Shown piece after piece: positions 1 through 11,969 of a stretch of 64,000 bases of DNA. The position numbers and the translations under genes were made by a program. A model generated the notes under the pieces. That model did not search any database, was not told the origin of the DNA, and worked only from the letters and a program-made list of their open reading frames with translations. This DNA comes from Lasiosphaeria ovina (lineage: Eukaryota; Ascomycota; Sordariomycetes; Sordariales; Lasiosphaeriaceae), in assembly GCA_033439765.1 (NCBI GenBank), contig JAULSN010000002.1, positions 4,650,001 through 4,714,000 of the forward strand. Direction: 5' to 3'. How positions within the stretch are numbered: position 1 is the stretch's first letter; every line of letters starts with the position of its first letter.

Positions 1-3000
1 GCGCAGGGTCAAAATAAAAACCAGCCAATGGGCGGCTTCTCCAGTCTCCTGATACGATCACCACCTCAATATAAGGGCAGCACTCTTTTGATGCCTGAGG
101 CTAGGGCGTTGAAGCAGCCGCTACATTAATACCTTTGATCGATACACTGCTTTTCCATTCCCAGTGTTTCGTGAAGAAAGATGGAATTACCTTATCCATT
201 GCTAGCTACCCGGTGACCATCATTGTGGCCCGTGCTTGGTATGTCCCCAGCAGTGGCAGCAGGAATGGATTGAGGATCGTCAGCATGGATCAGGCAGTTC
301 CGTAGTTGCAATGCGGATAACTGCAGCAACACTAGTAGGCAGTAGCAACTACTTTGATTAGCCGGCGATGTGATGGGGAAACTCGACCCAGATTCGACCT
401 ATCTAGGCTACAATTTGAATGAAACATACATAGTAAAGTCCCCAACCTACCCTGCTCTGCTCGCGGCTACCTTGGTTTGTTTGGTTCGTTTGCCTACTTT
501 ACAGGCCTTGATTCGCAAACTCACACGATAGATTGAAGCAGGGGAGACAGCCGAGAACCGTACTTTAATTAGAATCGTTTTTCACGTACAAACTCACATG
601 TGCAATACACAGCGCGGTCCTGTAATGGGATGGAAGTCTACTCTTCGTTTGGACAACTTGAGACACTTGCCAAGAAGAAGAAGAAGAAGAAGAAGAAGAA
701 GAATGTCTTAGACTAGCCCCATCGTCGGGATGCCGTTACACGTGGAAGTGTCGAAGAACTTTCGGCTCAGGGGAGCAAAAAATAGGCAAACCCGAGACGA
801 GAATGATCAGAATTGGCGCGATCCTCGCAGTAACTGAGGGGATTATAACCAAATCAAGATACGCCAGCAGCCGTCATTCCCTACAAACTACTCCATATGT
901 ATCCGCACTTGGTCGACCTAAGGCTCCGGCACCTGAAAATAGCTGGTGATACCACAATCTAATCCCCAATTAGTTAATAGCGCGGTACTTTGAAAAAGAA
1001 GGCCCCTGATGGGAATTTTGACAAATTAAATTGGCCTGTCACATTTTGGAAAGTGCCACGCTAACAGTCGTTCAGGGATTGGGATCGCACATACATAGTA
1101 CAATCGGTTACGGAATACTGTACGGATACACACCCATACACCCACCAACCGCCTCACCTCATCAGCCGCCGGCCGTGAGCAACCGCGCCTCATCCTATCC
1201 GCAACGGCCCTGTGTGGCGACGGCACAAGCGCGTCGAAGCTCAAGCTTGCGTCAAAAGTCATTGACTCCCTACTATTAAGGTACGGACCGAACGTGTGTT
1301 TGCCATGCATCGGCCCCGATAGATTGCACGTTGCTTGTACCGTAAGTCTACTCTGCTTCACGCAGCTAACCTTGAATACAAGACCGTAATCTCACCCGCC
1401 TCAGGCTGCATCAAACCCGATCTTTGGTCTCGGCTGTTGGCCGCCATTTTGCCCCTGAGCTCAAATCTGATGGGGCCGATATCGTCCATTACAGCGATGG
1501 TTCATTTGAGGAATATGATTTTTTTTGGACGCCTGCTAGGTAACCAACACATAAAAATCGCTACCGAGGATGGACGTGCTCCCCTATGCTCTGCATCTCC
1601 TGCTTCCAAGGCAACCAGGTGAGGTGGTCTTTAATCCTTGCCAAGAACACCAGACGAAGACATCATGCGGCGCGCAAGCCAGCTGCCCCCTCGACCTGGC
1701 CGCTGCTCGCTTCCTTTGTCATTTGGGAGGGGGGCTTCATGCCCTCCCAGCAGCTTGGAGTCTTGGGTCGGCGACACCTGGGAAGCGGCCTTTTCTGTAG
1801 GTGCATACAGCACGCCAGAGGCACGGCATTCTTGGCGAGTCAACTGCCAAAGTACCCCATTCATTCGTTCGTTAGGCTCTCCAGGGGTAAAGGTAAGGTG
1901 CTCCCTCTCTGCAGGGCAAACTCCGCGTTTCATAAAGTACCTACCTATTTCCTCAACAGGTGGTATAATAAACAAGAGAGGACGAAAACATTCCCGTACT
2001 GGACATCTCCGAAGGAGGTAATTATTTCCACGGAGCGGTACTGCTAGTCAGAGCCTTGTGCAGGGAGACCGGATCAGGATTTCCTTCCGAGACCAGCTCC
2101 TCAGCCTCAGATAATTCCCTCTCAGGCCAAGCAAGCTGACGACGCGCTGAAGCCAGAGGCTGAGGTGGCCGAGGGAAAACGAGCAGCGCTCAACTCGCTG
2201 ATCTCGGCATTTGCGAGCACGGACAGACTCGAGGGCAGCTCAAGCTACCTTACCCTACCTTACCTGCCTTACCTCCGCCGTCGGCTGTCAGCCAATTCTG
2301 CGGCCCCTCCCCAGAACTTGAGTGCCTCGCCAATATATGACCAACTGTGAAGACCTTTTCGTATTTTGAATTCGTTCTGCTAAGGTCCGCATCTAGATGT
2401 GTGTACGTACAGGACCATCTCATTCGATAGGCGGTAAGTAAAGTACGGTATACTCCGTACTGTCCAGGCACTGTATGATCAAAGGCCCTGTCAATAGCTT
2501 ACAAGGACCTCGGAAACTTACTAGGGCCTTTGTTACAACCTCGAAAGTCAGTACCTAGCAACGTGTCGTACCGAGTAAGTCCTCAATAACTCTCGGAGAA
2601 AGCCGTTGTTACGGCCCTGAAGTAGTGCTGCATATCTAGCTGTTTTATTTTCCTCATATGTAGCTGAAGATGCCCAAGATACCTACCGTGGAATTTAGTG
2701 GGTGGTGTAAATGTGGGCGCATTGGATGGAGGTCGATTTCAGTTTCGTGCCTTAACGAGACGAGGCGGTAATTGGACCCCGGATAACCCCTGCGAAAGCG
2801 ACGCCAGGCCCCTGCTGGGACCCTAACTTACCAAACTCCCCTGCTTGGTCGGCCTACCCGCAGAGGAGCATTCAATCCCTTTCGACGAGGAAACAGCACT
2901 CCTAAACCCGGCCAGTCAGCCAGCCACGCCAGCAATTGGAGTGCACCACACAATCACGACCCCCTCCCGTCGTCCACGTCCACGACGACGGACAACCACA

Positions 3001-3237
3001 AGCTATTTCAACCAAAACGTCGAGGCCCGACTTCCTCCCGCCCCTAAGCTTTGCATCCTCCTACTTTCACAGCGCCGAACTCGAACAGACCGGCCGCCGT
3101 CTTGCAATTGGGAGGGCGCTCTCGATGTAATATCCTGGCGCCCTTGCTGTCGTCGCTCTATCGTTCGAAAGTTCTAGTCGCCCTGCTCTTCATTCTGCGA
3201 CTCGTAGCGCCGCCCTGCTCGGCTGATAAATCACATC
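1..3237. other. Intergenic region, no gene supported
   Basis: I see no convincing gene here. Open frames are short, lack splice-linked partners and match nothing I recognise. There is a GAA/AAG microsatellite at about 674-703. The last few hundred bases are C/T-rich and probably hold the promoter and 5' UTR of the LIM-RhoGAP gene that starts at 3238. Confidence 0.5.
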
Positions 3238-6200
3238 ATGACGGCAGCCATGGACGAATACCTGGATGCTCCTATGGATGCAGAAGATGTCTTTCCTTGC
3301 AAAGGCTGCGGAGAGGTATGGCCTTCGCCTTTTCTAGTGCCCTATTTCGTTAGACCTAACCGTTTTGTTCCTGCAGATACTAGAAGAGGGCAAGGCCTTC
3401 GAACTCGGTACGTCCGCGCGATCCCTCCAGAGTCTTACAAACCACGGAGTTGCCTCCACCTCGATCCCGCAGAATGATATCGGCAGCGCCGACGACAGTT
3501 AGTATTTGTCTTGTACTGACCTTGCTGTAGCTGGAAACCGATGGCATCTTAACTGCTTTCGATGCAACACCTGCAATACCCTCCTCGACTCGGATGCGAA
3601 CTTGCTTCTTCTTGGAGATGGGTCCCTCATCTGCAATAACTGTACCTACAGCTGCAGCGCCTGCGGTAATAAGATTGAAGACTTGGCCATCCTCACCGGA
3701 GACCAAGCCTTTTGCGCAACATGCTTTCGCTGTAGGAACTGCAAGAGGAAGATCGAGAACCTACGGTATGCAAGGACATCCCATGGCATCTTCTGTATGA
3801 ACTGCCACGAGTCTCTCATGGCGAGACGGCGCAAGAAATCAAAAGCCGCTGCGCAAGCAAAGTCGCGAGACAAAGATGGCTCTCCGATGGTTACGGACAA
3901 GTCCCTACCTGCGCTTCCGCCCAATGCCGTTCCTCCCCTCGGCTTCACAGCCGAACGGGCCACCCCAGACTCGGACACGCCGACCGAGCTGTCCCCACGT
4001 CCCCGTGCCGCTTACGGGAGAAACGAGTCCTCGTCACGAAGCAGCTCCAGACCAGATCGTTCCCCGGAACGGCAAGTGGAGCAGATCAAAGACTCGGCTC
4101 TCGCTCCGCCCGCGCAGAGCTACAAGAACAATCGAAACTCGACAATCATATCCGGGGATCTCGTCAGCGCAGATAACGAAGGATTTTTTATCCCCGTTGC
4201 ACTTGATCCCAACCCTGCACCGGCAATCACACCCCATTCAGCAGCCTCCGATGCCTTTACAGACGCGAGTAAGAAAAACAAGGAAAAGGATTACTTTGGC
4301 TCGGCAAAGCCAGGTGCAACCTCTGAGAAACAGTCCGACTCGCAAGCCTCCACCCCCCATATTGCATTTCAGGAGAAGGGAAGGCAGCCGTCTTCGGAAT
4401 ACGAAAGCCCTCAGGACCGCCCCATGCGGAAGCTGTCAAAGAGGACCGATAGGAACGGGAACCCAAGAGCTCCTCCTCCCACAGAGGATAGGAAGATCCA
4501 GGCTGGAAAGACACAAGGCAGCAACGAAGAGTTCAAATTGCAGGACGCCCCGAAAAGCAAGAAGCTGATCAGCTCTAGAAGCAACTCCGTGTCAAGTAAT
4601 ACCCTTGATAGCGGTAATGCTGGAAAGAGCGCCAATGGTCCACAGCGTTCCAAAGACGTGGCCCCGATCGCTACAATAGCAGACTCCCCTACTCTTCTCG
4701 GGCAAGCAGACAGGACTCCGACGCCCAGGCTATCACAAGACTCGCGACCCAAGGAAGAAGGGGCGGTTCGACCGTCGATTGACTCGCTGAGCTCTGGTCG
4801 AGTAGATGTGCCTGGCGCAAGATCTATTCAGCGGAAAGAACTTCCTGCTGGTACGGCTCGAAATGGTAAGCCGACAATGCTCACCTCATGCTCAAGATAC
4901 CCCTTCAGCTAATATACTTGCCTTTAGTCAATGGCGACCCCCCGTCAGGGCCTGCTCCCCAGTTTGGCATCTCCGATGAGACTGCCTCAGCAAGCCAGCA
5001 AACGCCAACCAGGCCACCTATTCCCGAGACAAAAATGAGTACTACTTACATGCAGCCAAGGGCACCGCCCCAACCCCCTAGCCAGGCTCTCAAGGAGTCG
5101 GCGGGTTCGACCAACGAGATTCCGGAGCCCAAGGTGTCGCCCAAGCTACCCCGTTGGAGCGCCGGCGGGGATTTCAGTATGGATGAAGACATGGCAAGGA
5201 TTCTGGGCACCGACGAGGGTTCTTCGTCAATCATGCGTCGTGTGTCGAATGCTGTCCGACATGGAAGAAACAACAGCATGGAGTCTGGCAACCAGAACAA
5301 CAGACTCGGCCACAGCAGGAGCGTCAGTGAGACCACAAGGGGAACCACATCACCACGCTGGCCACGAACACCAATTGCCGAGGATCCGATGAATGGCGGG
5401 CACAGCCACGAAACCAGTAGCCCTATCTCTCTGTCGGGTACGGCGCAAGACGATACTGCAGTGTTGAAGCGGCAGCTCAGGAACTCGGAGCAGCGGGTGG
5501 CCGAGCTCGAGCGACAGTTTAACACGGAGAAGGATATGAAGAATCTCAACAAGAGACTTCTTGAAAAGCGAAAGACGGTCTCTGTGCTCGACACGCAGAC
5601 TGAGATCATGATTCGGGAGCTCGAGGTTCTGGCCGGCTACGTGGAACGCGCCAAAAAGACCAACGAGGCCCTCGACCCTCGTGAGCTCGAGGAATCTGCA
5701 ATCAAAGAGTTCGTGCAGAAGTTGGAAAAACTAAAGCAGAACATGGGTGCTGCAATTGAGCAGCTTTACGCCGAGCGTGATGAGTTGGTGGATGAGAAAA
5801 ATCAGGCGGCTGCGGATCGCGATCGAGCCTTGATGGAATTTGAGCAACTCTCGTCCAAGAATGCGCAACTGGCCGACCTCAACAACGATTTGACACACCA
5901 AATCCAGGAGCGGTTCAAGCACCAAGCCAATATCTCCGACCTGCGGTCGCCCAACGGGCTGGGTATTTACAGCCACGCCAAAGGAGTATCGAGCGCTTCG
6001 GTCAATATGGATTCTGCCAGCTTACAGACAGGAACGACCATGGTTGGCACAGACGCAGAGGACCAGGTTGTCGAAGGACCCACAGTTGTTAACATTCGAA
6101 AGGGCCAGGTTAAGAAATTCAACTGGAAGAAAGGTTCAAGCAAGGTGGCACACAACATTTCAAAGGGCATCAACCGTGCGGCCGTGGCGTTCCAGCAGCA

Positions 6201-7145
6201 GGAACAAACCCGCGCCCAGCAAAGCCAGGGTCTCAGTGGAGACAGTATTGGGCTCCCTTATAACATGACGGTTGTCCCGCTTGAGTCCCCTGCCACGGTT
6301 ACTCCTATGAATGGCCCCAACCGAATCGCCAGCGAGAACGCCCGCCAAGGTTTTGGCTTCTTCAGCAAGAAGCCCAATATGGCCAAGTCAACATCGGCGG
6401 CAAATGTCTCCACCGCGACGATTGCGGAGGCGCCCAGCACGCTGTTCGGCTCGGATCTGGTCGAGCGAACTGACTATGAGCGGCGCCAGATACCCAGCGT
6501 CGTCACTCGCTGCATCGAAGAGGTTGAGCTGCGCGGTATGGACGTCGAGGGCATTTATCGAAAGACGGGCGGGAATGCGCTGGTCAAGGTGATACAGGAG
6601 GGCTTCGACAAGAACGAGGATTACGACATCTCAGACCCGGCTTTGGACATCACGGCTGTGACCAGCGTGCTGAAGCAGTACTTCCGCAAGCTACCGAATC
6701 CCCTGCTTACTTTTGAGGTGTACGAACGGTTCTTGGAGTCGAGCTGTAAGTTTGCTCCCGTGTTCCTTCCGACGGCCCGGTTCTGGTAACTAACTGTTCA
6801 TAAAGCGATACAAAATGACTCGGAGCGTTGTTCCCACTTGAGAACGACTATCAATATGCTCCCTGCGAAGCATCGCGACTGTCTCGAGTTTCTCATGTTT
6901 CATCTCGCGCGCGTGGCAAGCAGAGAGCGGGAAAACCTTGTATGTGCTATCCATCCTAGTCGGACGGCGCAACAGCTAGCTAACCTCGGACTCTCTAGAT
7001 GACACCCAAAAATCTGGCTGTCGTTTTTGCACCCACTATTATGAGGGACCACAGCCTCGAGAAAGAAATGACCGACATGCACGCGAAAAACCTTGCTGTG
7101 CAGTTTTTGATTGAAAATAGCCACACCATCTTTGGCGAGGCATAG
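3238..7145 (+). CDS. RGA1: LIM-domain Rho GTPase-activating protein, Rga1/Rga2 type
   Basis: Predicted GTPase-activating protein for a Rho-family GTPase (Cdc42 or Rho), acting in polarity and septation. Six exons fit: 3238-3315, 3377-3407, 3531-4865, 4928-6745, 6806-6939 and 6999-7145, about 1180 residues, all GT-AG with phases that join cleanly. Two tandem LIM domains lie at the N terminus (C21-x2-C24, H42-x2-C45-x2-C48-x2-C51, then a second set from about residue 78). A long Ser/Pro-rich disordered stretch follows, then a coiled coil at roughly 660-810 and a C-terminal RhoGAP domain from about residue 1000 with the arginine-finger segment GIYRKTGG and the segment NLAVVFAPTIMR. The order LIM-LIM-coil-RhoGAP is that of yeast Rga1/Rga2; Lrg1 has three LIM domains. 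ATG 3238 is chosen because it opens the frame leading into LIM1. Substrate specificity is inferred. Confidence 0.93.
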
Positions 7146-8174
7146 CCTGCTCTCCATCATCTGTTATTCATACCCGCAGAACTCATTACCCCTCTAAGGC
7201 GAAACGAAATTGGGGAGGTTCGCCCTGAACGCGATCTGTACATAAACTTTCCCCATCCAAATCATTTTTCATTTTAGCAAGGCGATGGGAAAGAGGCGGG
7301 AGGAAAGAGCTGTGTTTTTTGGGGGTGGCGTTTTCTTCCTTCTTGGTATGAATTGTTGAGCTTTGTGTGTATTTTGCGTGCGTACGATTGGGGAAACAGT
7401 CAAGCCACAGAGGTTCTGCTGTATGGAAACTTTTCTCTTCGCCCTTTTCTCCTTCTTTTTAACATTCTCCCCAACAACTTTACTAGCTACGCTACTGTAT
7501 TCCTCTTTTCGATGTGTTTTTTTTTTATTTTTATTTCTATTTGCCGAAATAAGAAAAAAAATCCGAATTCACGGTCACTATCATTCAGCTCTTTTTTTCC
7601 GTTGGCGGGGAGTCGGACACGCTTTCTTTCCTTCTCTCACCCAGAGAGAGAAAACGAGGTGGACAGGCGGGCAGACCGACATACTAGCTTGGTCGCGCAG
7701 ACACTACAGACACAGACAGGAACGGAATGAAGTTCCTCTTTTTTTTCTCGTCTCTATAACTGCTTGTCTCGCCGCGCCTTATGAATCATGATGTACTTTT
7801 TTTCTCGCGGAGATTTCTGCGCTCTTATTCCCTTCGCTCCGTGTTTGTTTGCTGCTGCTTTTGGTAATGGGACTCTCTAATCTTGACGTTGTCTTGCTTC
7901 TTCTTTTTTTCCCCTCCTCTCCTATCTACTCTCCTCTGTGGTATGGTATGGTGTGGAAGGCATAGCCATAGGTGGGCCGTTCCCTGGCAACGACTCCATC
8001 GTCGATAGTCTTGGTCCCTCGTTTGCGACCTCTCGGCGAGACGGGGATGTTTATCACCCAGGCAAGGGGGAAAGCGGTGGAAATAGGGGTTAATGATGCT
8101 GTCTCTACGCCTCGTAAAGCGGACAGGCAGGCTATGGACAGTGGGCTATACAAGGAGGGATAGTGTGCTCTATC

Positions 8175-8212
<38 letters not shown>

Positions 8213-8609
8213 TTAGGGGGGGGGGGGGGGTTGTTAGTTTAGTTTGGTAATGGCGAACCCCCTAACCAATTCTCTCGGGGGCGAAATGACAAGAGTTAGC
8301 TGACTGACGTCGCTCTATCTACTGGTTTTTAAGTGTTTGCTTGTTGTCTGCCGCCCAGCCCACTAGCAAAATGATACATCATTCCTGGTTTGACTAGGTA
8401 TGTGTCAATTCCCGGCAGTGACGAGGACGGAGTCCAAGAGAGAAGCCCCGATTATGTTATTATTTTCATTTTATTTCATTCATGGCTGGAGGCTATACCT
8501 ACAAGTCTTGGTTGGCCCTCTTCCCCAGAACCCGTCAACTGCCTACACTATGTGCGCCAAACTCCGAGGGGACTGCTCAAGACGAGACGACACAGGGAAC
8601 AGTGGCTTC
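7146..8609. other. Convergent 3' intergenic region
   Basis: Space between the convergent LIM-RhoGAP and Fyv7 genes, presumably both 3' UTRs. It is T-rich with homopolymer runs at about 7520-7560 and 7738-7750. A GA dinucleotide microsatellite at about 8179-8212 is followed by a G tract near 8217-8231. No coding sequence is supported. Confidence 0.5.
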
Positions 8610-9490
8610 TCAAGGGGCACCCACAATCCTCTGGACTCGCTCAAGTAGTATGCGGCTCTCGCGGCCGACTTTCCGCTTCCCGTTGCGGCCGGGCTCCTTC
8701 GCCTTGGCCATAGCCTTGCGGAACCGTTCCCGGTCCGCGATCCGCCGCTGCTTCTCCGCCTCGCGCCGCGCAATCTCGGCGGCCCGCCCCTCGGCCTCGC
8801 GCTTCTTGCACTCCGCCACCTCAAGCTCCTTGTCGAAATACCCGGGCCGGCGCTGGCGGTGGCTCTGGCGCTTCTCTTCCCGGTCTTGGTGGTCTGCGGC
8901 CGCCGCCTTCTCGTCCGAGTTGGGATCAACATCGACAACGGCCTGGGTCCGGGGCTTGTCGGCCCTGGACATGTCGGCATCGGGGTTGTCGGCGTTTGCG
9001 CCTGTCAGCTTTTTCCCTCGCCCCTTCCTCTTTGTCATTTTCTTGTTGTATTCGCCGTCCGCGGCTGCGTCCGGCTGGGGTTCCGTGTCGTCAAGCATGG
9101 CCAGCCGCTCGGGGTGCATTGGCGCGGGCGGCTGGTTGCTATCGTCATTTTCTGGCGCTTCTTGATCGGCCTCGGCTCCGTGCTGTTTCTGCTGGCTCTC
9201 TTCCTGCTTCTGCTGGAACTCTGCCTTGACTTTGGCGTAGTGCTTCTTCACCTTGACTTTGGTGATGAGGTCCTGCTTGATTTTGGTTACTGCGTTCCGA
9301 GGTCAGCATGCATACCCACATGAACAGGGAATCTGGTTTCGTTAAAACCACCTTTGCGTCGCCATGGTCCGTCTGGCAGGTTTGCGGGGCCAACTCGGAA
9401 GCCGTGTCGGGGTTTTTTGGTGTCTCTCGGCCCACCATCATGAGTGGCGCCAGCGCCGGCTTGGTCGTCACGGGCTCGCTTGGTAGACAT
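8610..9490 (-). CDS. FYV7: rRNA-processing protein Fyv7
   Basis: Small basic nucleolar protein of the Fyv7/TAP26 family, needed in yeast for 18S rRNA maturation within the small-subunit processome. Two exons, 9352-9490 and 8610-9289, join across a 62-nt intron (donor GTGGTT, acceptor CAG) to give about 272 residues. The family signature is split by the intron: HGFRVGPANLPDGPWRRK ends exon 1, and VTKIKQDLITKVKVKKHYAK continues in exon 2. A long Gln/Glu/Lys-rich coiled and acidic middle follows, then the conserved tail KVGRESRILLERVQRIVG. It is longer than yeast Fyv7 because of the low-complexity middle, as in other filamentous fungi. ATG 9490 gives a short leader before the motif. The opposite strand is also open, but has no family match. 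Confidence 0.88.
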
Positions 9491-11969
9491 GTTGCTGGTT
9501 TGCCACCTTTCTCCGTAATTTGGAGGCGTTGTAATTCTGGGTGAGAAGCCGCCAGTTGCTTGCGAAAAAAGGACGAAATATGATTTTGGTTACTGGTGTG
9601 GGGCAGGTGAGCTCCGGGTCGCCTCGTTGAAGCTGCGATCGCAACTATTTTTCCTCCAAAGAAAAAAACCCCCCCCGGATAAGAACAGCATGCATTCTGC
9701 CCTGTTATCGCGATCAAGCATCCGAGGTTTGTAGGCGGTGAGGGTGACCTAAATTGCCGGAAGGGACGTTCTCCGTACCCACCGGGCAGTTTTCAGGTCA
9801 GGTGGGGGGTCAGGTGCAGGGTTCAATCCTGGCAGTTCAGTTCCCGGCGACAGGGGTCCCAACTCAACGGTAAAGACTTCCGAACTTCCAAGTTGCTGGA
9901 CTTGGAGCGGGAATACCAAAACGACTATTTAAAAAGGCCCCGAGACAGGCCATCTGGTCTTTTTGTTTTCACATTACACGTTATTATTTAATATTCAGGG
10001 CTGTTTAATAACGGATTCCAGATCAGGGATAACCCTGCTGTTGAGGAGTGGTTGGCCAGACTAGCGTTAACCCATTCGCTTGGACTGTGAGCACTCATGA
10101 GATCACATAGTGGCAGATGTGGTGGAAGTCGACCTCCAACCTAGCACACTACGCTCACACGAGACCATGTAACTATGGAACACTTCGATGAATTATGAGA
10201 GAGAGACCACGTACTCGTCATGATGCATCATTTCTCAGACATACGAAACACCCAGCATATCTTGGAGAACTTGAGGTTGGCAGACAGGCTGGCAAGGGAC
10301 GGGACCTGAACCTTAGCTCCCTTGCGTTGGGTGAGCCGCCAAACGCCTATCAGGCTCGGCGGGGTTGGCCATTGCTAGTTGTTGCTCCCCCAAGATAACA
10401 TGAAGTCACATGGACAGCTTAGTCCTCGAGGCTAGAACGTAAAGTCAGGGACGGAGTACCCAAGGTAAATACCTCAGTATGTACCTTATCTTCAGGGATG
10501 ACGCGCAAACATGAAGTGGATTGCGAACCGCCCTCCTTCAACCATTGATACGGTAGGTATGTACCTACCTAGGTTTGGTTCACGACTCACGACCTGCACT
10601 GGCTTCAGGACTGGGGCCTAACTCTGGATGTGCTTCAAACTGCCGCTCCAATCAATATGCGGATCGGGGAAGGGAAATTGCTTGCAGTCTGCAGGAGGGA
10701 GAGGGAGCAAGCACAAGCAGGCAGGCTGTCGTGGCACTCCAGCTTGTTGAGTTCACATCGCAGCAACTTCCTGGGCGGCCACGGGCTGGTCAGGTCGATC
10801 CCAAAGGAGGTTGACACCGCCTTCACGGTTGGTCTTGTGCCCCTGTGCATTAATTAGATTAGGCTAGCTCACTTCCACAGCAGCCAGCTCAGCGCAGCAC
10901 TAACACGCCGGAGAAAGGTAAGCCTGTGCTACTCCACAACAGCTCCAAAATTCCCTAGCGGGCAACCACGACAGACATGGACAGGGGCCGGCACACTCGC
11001 AGCGGAGACGCAGATGCACCCCTGCACCTGCCCTGCTGCTGCTGCTGCTGCTGAGTGGCCAGACCCGTCCACCCGCTTCCTTGCTGCCCTGCCCTGAACC
11101 TGGAGTTACAAATGGGAAAGCGCTGCAGTGCTGGCAACGTCGCTGAGTCGAGTTCTGCGTCACGTCACCATGAGATTGTTATAAACCACCTCAGCAGCGG
11201 ATCTGAACTAAAGCTTCCATCAAGTGACGACGAGCCTGCGGACTTCTACACCTACTACATACAGCGTCATTTCATCTAGACCAGTCTCCTCTATTCCGCA
11301 TATATCCGTACCTGCTGTAGTGGTTTTCCATTGTTTCCAGTCCTCCTTTCTTTCTCCATCGTGTTTGACTCTGAACTGCTGGGCCTTGTCGTTCCGCGCC
11401 TCTTCTTGATTTTCCAAGCCGCTTAAGCTCGCCGCCCCTTGACGAGCTGGCGGAACCAGTCAAATCCGAATCCGACTTCCATCCATTGGACTGACGTGAT
11501 ACGGTGAAAGTGCAGTGCAGTGCTGTGCAGCGCCGCTTGCTTGGTTTTGGGAGGGAATTCCTATCCTAATCGATCCCCATCCCCAGGCCTGGGCGATGGA
11601 TGATGTGACTGGTGCTTAGCCGCCGCCGCCACCACCGCCGCCGACTGCGACTTTGACCTGCTCCAAAGGCCCTCGATGGTCTCGGTCTCAAACCTCTCCA
11701 GCCTCCAACAAGTGCCTAGGCTAAAGTACTTGCTTGCTCAACAGACAAAACCCAGACAAGACAAGACAAGACAACATCAGACGAGCCGGGCAACAAAGAA
11801 GCAAAGAAGCGTCCCAGCCATGGGCAGCTTTCCCGACATGACCTGATCTCCACCCGAATTACTGTTTATGCTGCTTTATTAATAGCTGTCGGTCTTCTTG
11901 GCCACTATTTGACGCTTGACCCCTGGCGCTCAACTCTACTCTGACGCCCTGCCCTTTCAGTTTCCCACC
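9491..11969. other. Divergent intergenic region, Fyv7 to Atos gene
   Basis: No gene supported. It contains a C-rich run near 9668-9677, a CTG trinucleotide run at about 11034-11054, a CCG-rich stretch near 11622-11645 and an ACAAG pentanucleotide repeat at about 11756-11775. The last two probably lie in the 5' UTR of the Atos-family gene. A polypyrimidine stretch ending in CAG (11960) just before the chosen ATG may be the acceptor of a 5'-UTR intron. Confidence 0.45.

Noticed and set aside
1335..2047. Overlapping plus-strand frames of 76-153 codons upstream of the LIM-RhoGAP gene
   Set aside because: They overlap each other in different frames, lack family motifs and cannot be joined by convincing splice sites.
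8482..9323. Plus-strand open frames of 154-227 codons
   Set aside because: They lie antisense to the Fyv7 gene, are rich in Arg/Ser or Leu/Val as expected for shadows of a Lys/Glu/Gln-rich GC-biased gene, and have no family signature.
11916..11969. Upstream extension of the Atos-family frame starting at TTG
   Set aside because: TTG is not a usual nuclear start in fungi, and the ATG at 11970 has a good context.
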